A stretch of 64,000 nucleotides of DNA, taken from Haemonchus contortus (taxonomy: Eukaryota; Nematoda; Chromadorea; Rhabditida; Trichostrongylidae). The translations under genes were made by a program, and so were the position numbers. The notes under the pieces were generated by a model that saw nothing but the letters and a program-made list of their open reading frames with translations, made no database searches and had not been told where the DNA came from. The stretch lies in the NCBI GenBank assembly GCA_000469685.2, contig LS997562.1:2066992-2130991 (forward strand), given 5' to 3'. Below, in pieces: positions 49,724 to 60,000 of this stretch. Every line of letters begins with the position of its first letter. Positions within the stretch are counted from its first letter, which is position 1.

Positions 49724-51416
49724 ATGAAGTACTTGGAAAATTCAGCGCTAGAAGCGCTGTCATCCAGTTTGAGTATAGGAGCCATTGACTGCATATTGGA
49801 CGTCAAGTAAGTAACATTTCAGACTTCTTCATGAAAATTACTGAAGATCCGGAGGTCTAAGTTTCATTGGCTTTTAACGGAAGATTTTTTTTTTGAGATT
49901 TGTGGAACTTTCTATTAAAAAAAAGTTGGTTTAGTCATTGTTAGCACTCTGAACGGTTCGTACGAAGAGTTTGCCAATTGTTCGTTGCTCAGAGCCCCAT
50001 AATTGGTGATCACCGTTGACCCACCAGTCAGGAGCTCTTTGCACGTGACATGCACTTTGACTCGAAAGTTCAAATTCACAGATTTTAATAAACTGGCTAC
50101 GTAGTTCTACAGAGTAGATTAAACACGTGCCTAACCCTTCTCAAGGAGTCACCTGTCGGTAAGGAGTAGCAAATGCTGTAGTCTTTTTTGGTGGCAAAAA
50201 GTAGCATCTACTTGTCAGCTGTCATTCCAGAATGATTGACAACGAGGAACTGCCAGTAACATTTTATCGTGAGAAACTTTGAGGGCACCCGTAAAGAGTT
50301 GTACTTTGTGGGAAATGATTGCGATACTAAAGTGAGGGTCCAATCTGAGAACGAAAACCGGAATGATTGTATTTAGATTGGAGTCGTATTCGTGTAAAAT
50401 GGTCCAAAGCGATAAGAAGCAATGGAAAGCCTATGGTGGATCCAATGAATCGAATCATGCCAATGAAAGACAAGTATGTATTTGCGTTTTCCGTTTTTGT
50501 CCCTCAAAATTAATAGCTTGCTTCAGCCGTTATCGCCTCCTGATGATTTTTATCCATATCCGGTCGCCAATTGTGCCATTCAGCCAGGATGGACATTTGT
50601 CTGAAGCACGCATTCTGGATCCGAGACAGACGCTGATGATGTGACTTTCTTATTGTTTCCTCGAAATTTGATTTTCAATGAACTTCTTTGATGAGGTCAT
50701 TTTCCCTATGAGCACTTCGTATAGGATATTTCAGTTCGTGCTTCTGGGATTCCATATCGCAAGCGAACGCTGTTTCGATCTGATTGAGCGCTCAACATCG
50801 CATATCCAGATTACGACTTCAGTGATGTGAAAGCAGCAGCTTTTCTCTCATCCCGAACGTAGAGGTGAGTTTCCGGATATTTCCTATAAATTTACAACTT
50901 TTACAAAAAAATTACAACGAAAAATTTACAACTAGATGAGTTCATTCCAGGTGGTAATGGAGGCAGTTTTGACAAACAAGTTTACGCTACTGTGAATGGA
51001 TATTCGTCTATGCGTGATGAACTTTGGTTGGCCCATCGATGCAGAAATCCAGCCGAATGATTGTAGAATATACAGGTTTGGTAATGATTTTAGCGAAGTT
51101 TTTTTGGTTCTGATTGAAATGGTTGACGGCCTTCTTCAAAAACCGCCCCTCATCTACAATTTGTTAATTTCATATCGGTTTTATTTACTAACTTTGGTTT
51201 CAGCTTCAAATCAAACTACATCGACGATCCATTCTCGGAAGACGGTTGTTTATGGTGTCTAAACTTTTTCTTTCATAACAAATCTCTCAAGCGTTAATGC
51301 TACTGTCCTGTCGTGCACTCTCACAAAATGGAGCTTCTGGCGAGTCTTTGTGGGATTTGGACGACGAATATAACTTACCAACAAATGGCATAATACTACC
51401 CATTTTTCTCCTCTAA
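49724..51416 (+). CDS. mafr-1: MAF1 homolog, repressor of RNA polymerase III, six exons, frame-broken
   Basis: Exons: 49724-49806, 50377-50473, 50527-50640, 50734-50864, 50951-51075, 51204-51416. MAF1 binds RNA polymerase III and represses tRNA and 5S transcription when TOR signalling is low. Seen: start MKYLENSALEALSSSLS, LESYSCKM, PLSPPDD, RKRTLF, YPDYDFSDVKAAAF, DELW with IDAEIQPNDCRIY, IDDPFSEDGCLWCLNFFFHN, and an acidic tail ESLWDLDDEYN. All match MAF1 block order. Exons 1 and 2 are clean. Exons 3 to 6 carry at least seven single-base indels: one unplaced in exon 3, then near 50775, 50788, 50845, 50983, 51033 and 51294. Splice sites remain intact and substitutions do not look degenerate, so assembly error is likelier than a pseudogene. 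Symbol by homology. Confidence 0.88.
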
Positions 51417-51761
51417 TTTGTCGGCAGTTTTTTCATTTCGATTCTGTTTACTTCATTACTTACTAATCTCGTGTAAAGACCTCACTATATTGGAACTTGT
51501 GTAGGCAGCATGTACAAAGCCCCATATATGTGTAGCATAACGTGTCGTCGTCAGGAATGCATTGATTTTTTCGGTTTACCAACCAATTTTTGTATCCGGT
51601 GTGTGCTTGTTTATAATTGATGATTGATATTGTCCTTATTTTTCTTCTGAAGAATTCTTTTTTTTCTAGAGCAGGTTTCCGCATGGTTAGACCAATGTAC
51701 ATAGTTATTGTACAAATTGTAGAAGTTATCAGTAGTTGCACTGCCGAGATAGATCTTTGTA

Positions 51762-51767
51762 AATAAA
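51762..51767 (+). terminator. candidate poly(A) signal of the MAF1 gene
   Basis: AATAAA about 345 bases after the MAF1 stop, before the convergent DDX18 gene. Position only. Confidence 0.4.
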
Positions 51768-52303
51768 ACACTGATAAATTTCAGTTCATATTTTGTTTAT
51801 TATGGAAGATAAATTCCCATTGGCTAACCATGACTATCGCATCTATTCCGAAAATCAATACAAAACAAGTTCTTCCTTCATAATTTACTTCCCCATTCAC
51901 GTTCTTATCGTCAACTGGAACTACGTACACTCACCCCACACTCCAAGTACCACGTCCAACTCAATTTCTACGGGAAAAGTAAATTGAAAACCACAATGAG
52001 CGTTGCCCATGACATTGGCAAGCCAAATTGGAAGCACCTTCGAGGGCCAAATAATTTGGAAAAAATATTTCAAAAGACATCAACTTCGATATTTTCTCCA
52101 CAATTTTTAAAAGTAACTTTTTTATAATTTCAAAACAACAACTTGATCACATTCACAATCAAAACCAACAGCCTTTAGTAGAGATATAACATCTGAGGAA
52201 GGTTTTCCATGTTCAAACAACAGTCTAACAGAAACAACACTGCGGAAACAGTATGGGAATAACAAAATAACAAGTACAAGTATACATACTATTAAGAGAT
52301 TTC

Positions 52304-54123
52304 TCATTTTCTCGTCTTTTGCTTGATAGTAAATGCTTTTGGTCGTTTACGATACCCGGCTCCAGATAGCTGAGATCGTATTTGGACCTGAAGCCGCTTT
52401 TTTTGTCAGAATGGAGCAAAAAAGAAATGGTACTAGGATAAAATAGAAAAGGTTAACAGCGGTGTCATACAATTTCTCAAAATCTCGATGTTGTCTATAT
52501 AGTATATGTTAACGTTTTCAGGTCACCTTGAATTTAGACTAGAATCTAAGGAATGAATACTGAGTGCATTTTTAAAAACTTCAAGGGTTGAACTGAACTT
52601 GAACTAGAAGTTAATATAGGAAATACTGCGAAAATGTTGATAAAAACTTTAAGAATTGATTCTGTTGGTTTATTTATTTGTTAGCTGCTATTTTGTTAGG
52701 GCAACGGTGCTATCATAATCAAAAATGTCAAGCTTTAGTCAAACGAGACTTGAAAGCCTCCCTTCATGTCCTGGAGAATAAAAAAAAATTCTGCCCATAA
52801 CTACCTGTGCAAAAAAAGAAAAAAAAGAGTGGTTGAACCCTGAGCACTCACCTTTGGCTTGTGCGATATTGGCATGTCAACGAATGGTGGAACCGAAAAT
52901 CCAAAAGACTTGCACACGGCTATCAAATCAAGATTATTCACGTCAAAAATATCCTGAAAAAGGTTCATTAGAATCTGGCTGAAAAACAAGGACAAATAGT
53001 TTCAATCGGAGGTAGAAGAGCTTGTATATTGCTTTGCAACGTCTTCCATTATCAGTTGTTATGAGACCTCATTGTTTTCACTACCCGCATTGATCCGAGC
53101 AATGAAAGTCATGAATGATCTCGTGCCACTCGAAAAGTTCATAAACTCAAAAAATTACTTCCTTGCTTACTTTGAGAGAATGTGAGTCGTAGGCCCTCAC
53201 GTAGCACTTGTAGGCCTCTTTGGCAGACTTGTTCAAGTAGTAATTCTTATCGATGAGATTTTCCAATTGTGACTGTATATTGGCGATCTAAAATACCTTA
53301 AAGTTATCTAGAGCAAAGGAAATAGGTAAAAGGAGAGCTGCAATCAAAAAAATCCAAGTAGTAATTAACCACTATTTCCCCAACATACACACCACTTTAC
53401 GAACGGAGCCATAAAAGACCCCTTCAAAAACTGAAACACCACTGAAACATTCCTTTGAAGGCTTATGTCCTATCATTTTTATGTTCCGAAGGAGATAAAT
53501 CATACCTTAGACCAGGAGAACTCATATTCATTAAGCACCACTTTTGCTGCTCGAAGATACCGAAGAAAACCAAGCTCTTCCGGTCGGAGCACCAGCAAGG
53601 CGTTTCCACTAAAGGCAAAAAATGAAAAAAGGGCAATAGAAGGTGACAGCGAGTGAACTTACCGCCCATCCTTCCCTCGTGCTGTTCGTCCAACTCGATG
53701 AATATATTCACGCGGCTCGTCGGGTGGGTCGTACTGAACAATCCAATCAACAGCTGGGATATCCAAACCCTGCAATAATTACGACCATTACTTTTTGCAA
53801 AACGACACCCTGCATAGACTGCCAGCCGATTTCACGCAGTTTACGCACCTTGCCGCAACATCAGTACACAACAATATTCCAGTTTCCGCCTGGCAGAACT
53901 GGAAGAACGTCGAACGTACGCTTCGCTTGTTTTTGCTTTCCCTAAAAAAAATCCCAGGAAAATGATAAAAAAAAACTAAATATTCCATCCCAGTAGGGGG
54001 TCAACCCAACTGAACTCAAATTCACACTAAACTTACATGAATAGACATACAAGGAATGTCAATGTAGTTCAACAACTCATGATGGTATTTGACAGAATTA
54101 CATGAAGAGAAAAACACCATAAC
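52304..54123 (-). CDS. DEAD-box RNA helicase DDX18/HAS1, C-terminal exons
   Basis: Exons in order: 54123-54037, 53941-53849, 53769-53663, 53608-53506, 53287-53171, 52953-52852, 52387-52304. HAS1/DDX18 is a nucleolar ATP-dependent RNA helicase for ribosome assembly. Seen: [18 protein letters not shown] (helicase motif IV region), [57 protein letters not shown] (motif VI), [45 protein letters not shown] and [10 protein letters not shown], in DDX18 order. The last exon ends [17 protein letters not shown]. Two breaks: an extra base near 53911-53916 and a missing base at the 53849/53769 junction. Motifs Q, I (AxxGxGKT) and II (DEAD) would lie upstream, past the retroelement in the next intron. Convergent with MAF1. 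Confidence 0.92.
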
Positions 54124-54547
54124 CTGAAAATTAATCAATGGCAACGGAGAGCTTAAAATTTGAGAAAAACATCTTGGCAAAGGTTTCAATCAGCTATGGC
54201 GAAGTTCCGCATCGTTTCTCAATTTCGCATTAAAAAAGAAAAGGAAGCAAAATGATTTTGATCACAGAAGAAGATACACCACACGACACAGAAAATCTAT
54301 CAGCAAACAAAATCTCCCTGAAATTGCAACTTGTGAAATGACAATTCAGGTTGCGAATTGAAAATAGAAAAAAGTAAAGTTTCCGATCTAGAGTTGTTAT
54401 TCAGGAAACTCTGCCTCCTATCATGAGAATGTAAAAAAAAAAGTTCGTGATTTGAGATGCTGCACTTCAGAGAGAGTATCAAATTACAGGAAAAGTTCGC
54501 TCGAATTTGTATAGTTGTTTGTCCCTGCCATGTATCTGCACTTGCAC

Positions 54548-54731
54548 TGTCGCGTCCTCGTCCATGCGTTTTATTTCGCATGGTCGAAGACGCGACTGAA
54601 GGACCGCCCACCCCGGCAGACCATTGCTTGGTTGTTCCGCTTATAGTTTGTGAGCTTGTTATCGCTGAGTCATAAACCGTCATTTAACTCGACTGAACCA
54701 CCACAGCTGAATTAACACAAGGTGCTGCACA
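54548..54731 (+). repeat. 5' LTR, about 184 bp
   Basis: Starts TGTCGCG and ends CTGCACA (TGT...ACA), placed by the copy at 63872 for the left end and by the primer site for the right end. Identity with the 3' copy extends four bases further left (GCAC), so the left edge may move by that much. Near the start GTCGCGTC and GACGCGAC form an internal inverted repeat. Confidence 0.8.
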
Positions 54732-54733
54732 TT

Positions 54734-54745
54734 TGGTGCATCGGC
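54734..54745 (+). other. primer binding site, tRNA-Gly type
   Basis: TGGTGCATCGGC is complementary to the 3' end (with CCA) of a nematode tRNA-Gly(GCC) ending GCCGATGCA, as I recall it. It lies two bases after the LTR, as expected for a minus-strand primer site. The match stops after 12 bases. Confidence 0.65.
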
Positions 54746-54903
54746 AATCACGAACTAATCGTGTCGCCCGTTTGTCAGTCCTTGCATTTCTGCCGAACTG
54801 ACAAACCAGGCAAGTGGCCAGGTAAATTACCCGCCACTCCGCCGAACCTATAAAACAAAGAGCACCTCGCTGACATACTTGTCGGCCCCCTCACTACCCT
54901 ATT

Positions 54904-57016
54904 ATGGCACTTTACTTTCAAAAGTCAGGTATCAAAAGGGCCACAGGAGCCTTGACCTCTCAGATCGATACGTTTCGAAGGTTCGCTGATGAACCGCAAT
55001 ACCCTGCTGGGAATGCAGAACGCATAGATTTCTGCGTTGCCACAGCTTCGGCAATTGAAAACGCCATATCAATCGTAAGTAGTTCCCGAGAGGAGCTTTT
55101 GAACATATTCGAGAGCATCCAAAGGGAATACTCAGAAATGAAAAAAATCGGAACGCAAAGAGTTCCTCGAAGAGTTCCAAACCATAGAAAGTGAAATTCC
55201 TTGCCATCAAACGCTAAGTGAAGCAGATGCTCTCCTAACAGCGTTAAAAACTCGCCTTGGGGAAGTGAAATGCGAACATGGGCGAATTTTGAACAAAAAC
55301 CCCTACAAAAAAGAACCATTGGATACATCAGGTGCAGCTGCATCTGCAAAAAAACTTTAGACAGAAGGCGACACCTGGCGCTTCTAAAGAAACACCAGTG
55401 ATGTCAGGAAAGGTTTCGGGTGAAAATACCAATGATGGCGTTAACCCCCAACAACAAGCACAGACACGCATGGAATGTAATTCCATCAGGCTACCTCAGA
55501 TGAATATCCCTCACTTTTCTGGTGAACTTTCCAACTTTCAGGAGTTCTGGGCCATGTACAATACAATGGTGCACCAAAATCCGTCTCTGAATGCTATGGA
55601 AAAAATTATACTTCTAAAAGAGAGTCTTGTCGGGAAAGCGGCTAATGCTATCAAAGGCATACAAGTCATCCCGGAAAACTATCAATGGATGATTGAGACC
55701 CTATTGAAAAAATATGATAACGTAACTAATGCACGCGCCAGTGTCATTAAGAGACTGTCCTCCTTGCCCGTGGCGAAGAATAATGCCAAATCATGCGAAG
55801 CTGTATTCGATAGTCTAAGAGCACTGGTCAATGAGATGACGTCCTCAGGCTACGCAATAGCAGACGTTTGCGATCCTATGTGGATCGAAACCATACTGCA
55901 GAAACTTCCTCGTCAAGTTGTAGAGGAATTTTTGCGCGAAAACAAAGCCGGTGAAACGTATACAGTCGGCGAAACACTAGATCAACTCGAAGTAATCATA
56001 ATGAGACAAGCGTATATTGCCGAGCGCCTTACCTACCAAGACTCCGAGCACAAAAATGAAAACTTACGCGCGGAGAAAGCTGATCGCAGAGCATTTTGCA
56101 ACTTTTGCGAAAGAACTAACCACAGATCACATGAGTGCCGCTCAGTAAGAGAAGCACGCGCACGCAGAAAAATTGCTATGGAAAAAAACCTCTGTTGGAA
56201 ATGTTTTTCGGAAGAGCATAACAGCGCTGAATGCAAACGCCCCAACTGTAAGCGCTGCGGCAGACTGCACGACGAAACTCTGTGCATCAAAAAACAAAAT
56301 GAGAACCAAACGCACACGGAGAAAACTCCAGGAAATCAAAGAAATCTTCCTCCAAATTTCATGCACGTACACGAACAGCCGGCACTGAAAGCAAATAAAA
56401 AAGATATCAGAAAAGAGAGTGAATTATCGCCATTGCGAGCGCATCCCCTAAATGTGTCATCCACTGCGCTAAGCCAACAGCTCAATCAAGTGCAATCTTG
56501 TAACCTCGCGTCAGACGAACAGATAGTACTTATGACTGCAGAAGGGTTGGTCTGGAACCATTTAAGCGATCAGTATCAAAGAGCGCTTTTTCTTTTCGAC
56601 ACAGGCGCACAATTGAGTTTGATTCTAGAGAAGTCAGCCGAACACTTGGGACTACCTGTCATGAAATCCGAACAGTGCTCCCTGTCAGGAATAAGTGGGA
56701 TATCCGAGACATTTTTGACCCATCACGTAATACTACGCATTCAAACAGCGCAGGGACGAGAACTGCAATTTTCAATGAAAACCAAGCCTACCCTAACTAC
56801 AGGCTTTCCTGCAGTACATCTCGCCGAACGAGATATAAGATTTCATGGAAGAACAAAACCTATTTCTGACGAATACGCGCATGCGAGGAGAATATCAGCT
56901 CCCCCATATCCTCATTGGGCTAGATTTGTATTCTTCTTTCGTTGACGAGAATATACCACCAATTCAGTTGCCTACTGGCCTTCGACTAGCGCGAACAGTA
57001 TTCGGCCTCGCCGCTT
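54904..57016 (+). pseudogene. gag and aspartic protease region, broken by four one-base shifts
   Basis: Gag starts at ATG 54904. The reading frame moves by +1 at a run of seven A (55141-55147), again at seven A (55348-55354), again at about 56846-56852, and once more between about 57005 and 57080, where the pol frame takes over. Between breaks the sequence is clean. Seen: capsid-like segment (IPHFSGELSNFQEFW), three zinc knuckles at about 56097-56285 (C-x2-C-x4-H-x4-C twice, then C-x2-C-x3-H-x4-C), and protease motif DTGAQ at 56598. The longest uninterrupted piece is 55332-56945. All four changes have the same sign, as if single bases were inserted. Assembly errors, mutation, or (less likely) programmed shifting are possible. 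Confidence 0.8.
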
Positions 57017-60000
57017 ATGGGCGCGGTCAAGTGGGAGCAGAGTTTCCTCACAAAAGCGCCTATCCGATTTCCTGTAACACGGCGGTTTTCAGATGCAGAA
57101 ATGCTCAGAAACATGTTCGAAATGGAAGGTCTCGGTATTTCGACAAAAGAAGAGAAAGAAGACGAGGCCGCACACACATATCTTTCACAATACGCAAAAT
57201 TGATCAAATATGATGGCCAATCGGTGAGCGCGCCGTTCCCCCTAAAAGGGAATGTAGTGGATCTCGCCAGTAACTACAATATGGCTCTACATCGGCTCAT
57301 TGCGCAAATGAAACACTTGCAAAGGTTCCCAGAACGAAAGAAATGGTATCTCCAGATAATGAAACAATATCTTGCCGATGGTGTGATTGAAAAAGTCACC
57401 GGGCCTGTGCACGAATCAGTAGGGACCTATTATATGCCACACTCTGGCGTGTGGAGAGAGCACAAACCCAATCCGCTCAGAATTGTCTTTGATGCGTCTT
57501 CTAAACAAAGAGGCCAGTTGTCACTAAATGATGTCATCCATACCGGCGCATCTTTTGTGAATAAGATTCATGACATAATAGTCGCAAGTCGGACGAAACC
57601 ACTCATTCTTATTGCTGACATTCAATCGGCTTTTACGCAAATACGAATTCACGAGTCACACCGTGATCTGTGCAGATTTCTTTGGATAAGTGATCCCGAG
57701 AAAACGTTCGATCGGAACAATGTAGTTGAATTCAGATGGAAAAGACTTCCATTTGGCATAACATCAGCCCCTAGCATGCTCAATATGGTTCTTTCAGCCT
57801 ATTTGCAGAAATGTAGCAAACCTCTCGCAAGAGAAATCCTGTCTTTACTCTACGTAGACAATGTTCTCATGACAGCATACACGATAGACGAAGCGTTAGA
57901 CAAATATAAAGAATCCAAGGCGCTGTTCTCAGCAATTGGAATGAACCTGCGAGCATTCGTAAGCAACTGTCCTGAAGTAAATGCCCAAATAAGCGTAGAA
58001 GACAGAGCACCATATGAGCAAATGAAACTTCTCGGGATAGATTACAATCCCATATCGGACAAATACTCGTTGAAAACAGAGTTCTGTTCCCAGCCTAAAG
58101 TGAAAAGAGATTTTGTAAGGCAGCATCACTCAGTATATGATCCTATTGGTCTAGGCGCGCCTCTTATGCTGAGTCAAAAGCATATGCTTAGAAAAATGTT
58201 CGCAAAGAAGCTCGATTGGGACTCGAAGGTTGATTCAGATTTCGCTCAGGAATGGCAGAAAGCAACCACAGCTATCGACAAATTCTATGTGGAGATTCCA
58301 CGACAAGTTTTTAACAGCGAGAAAACTGATTCTAAACCCTTCTTGTGGGTTTTCGCAGACGCAAGCAATTCTGCGATGGCCGTATGCGGATATTTAGAAA
58401 ATTCTACCTCTACCGCTGTGTCACAGTTGATCAGCGGCAAGACAAAGCTTGCGCCGCAAAAGCGATCACTGTCCACTCCCAAGCTAGAGCTTCTTGCCGT
58501 CCTACTTGCCTTTCGTTTGGCAGAATCGATAGCTTTCGCTCTCAACTATGAGATCTCTACAATAAACATCGCGAGTGACAGCCTCATTGCATTGAGTTGG
58601 ATCCGCACTGTACGAAAGGTTCCCCTATTCGTGGCAAACCAAAGAGACAAAATCAAGGCACATATAAATCGATTGATTGCACATGGATGTCAGTGCCAAA
58701 TCCTCCACGTGCCCGGGGAAAAGAACCCAGCTGATACAGGAACACGAGGTGTTACAAGCGCACAGCTTGAAAACCTCGATTGGATCAAGGGACCCCAATG
58801 GCTCATCAACCACAAGGAACGATCCCTACTAACTAACATCGAGGCAATCGAGACAAAGGACATTGATCTCGTGGAAGATGATGAAAATGTCGTCTTAGCT
58901 GAGTTAATCTCTAACGACAATACCCGATCAGATCCATTAATTGACCTTGACCGTTTCAACGGCTTCAACAAAGTTTTACGAATAGTCACATATGTCGGTA
59001 AATTCATAGTCAAATTGAGAGCCAGGTCATCCAGAACAGAATCGCTTCAACTTAGATATATCGCAAAACTTTCTACCGACCTGAAAATCACAGCCTCCGA
59101 TCTAAGTGCAGCGGAAACACTTTTGTTTCAATACGATCACAGAAGCGTAAACATTGAGGAACTCCAAGGGAGGTACCGGGACAGACAAATATTCCGGGAC
59201 GGAGACGGTATCATACGGTGCAAATCACGTTTGCAAAATGCGAGCCTCCCGTTTGACACCCGCAATCCCATTTACGTCGATTCGAGCATCATGCGTCTCA
59301 TCTTACAAGACATACATAGGAACAACGCTCATTGTGGAAAAAACCATTTACTTACAGTAGCGCGCCAACGCTTCTGGATGTCCAAACCATCTAGAACAGC
59401 ACGAAATGTCCTGAAAGGATGTGCCACATGTCGTAAGGCTCAAAGTTTCCCTTTCAGAGCTCCGCAAATGGCATCTTTGCCTTCAGACCGAGTCATACGG
59501 ACAAAGCCATTCCAAAATACAGGATGTGATTTCATCGGCCCGTTCTTACTCATTAACAACAGTAAAGTGTATATATGCATTTTTACTTGCCTAACAACTC
59601 GGGCACTCCATCTTGAGGTCGTTGAAAGTCTAACAGCAAGTGCATTCCTTAGCAGTTTTGTGCGCTTCGTTTCAAGAAGGGGAACCCCTGGTATAGTGCG
59701 TACAGATTGTGGAACAAATTTTATCCTCGGACAAAAAGTGATTGACAGTCTGTTCTCTGAGCATCACAACGACAACCCAGTAATGTCATACTGCGCTAAC
59801 AACAGAATCACCTGGTTGTTCAACCCGCCAGCGGCCCCCTGGATGGGAGGCGTTTGGGAGAGACTAGTGTCCTCAGTAAAGTTGGCATTACAAAAAAGTG
59901 TCGGACGGAAGAAGCTAGGCCTAACAGATATGATCACGGTTACAACACGAATTGAGGCAATTTTGAATACAAGGCCACTCACAGCGATCAGTGCAACAGA

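Noticed and set aside
55348..55355. AAAAAAAC as a -1 slippery site for gag-pol recoding
   Set aside because: The change needed here is +1, not -1, and the same type of break occurs three more times, so programmed shifting does not explain it.
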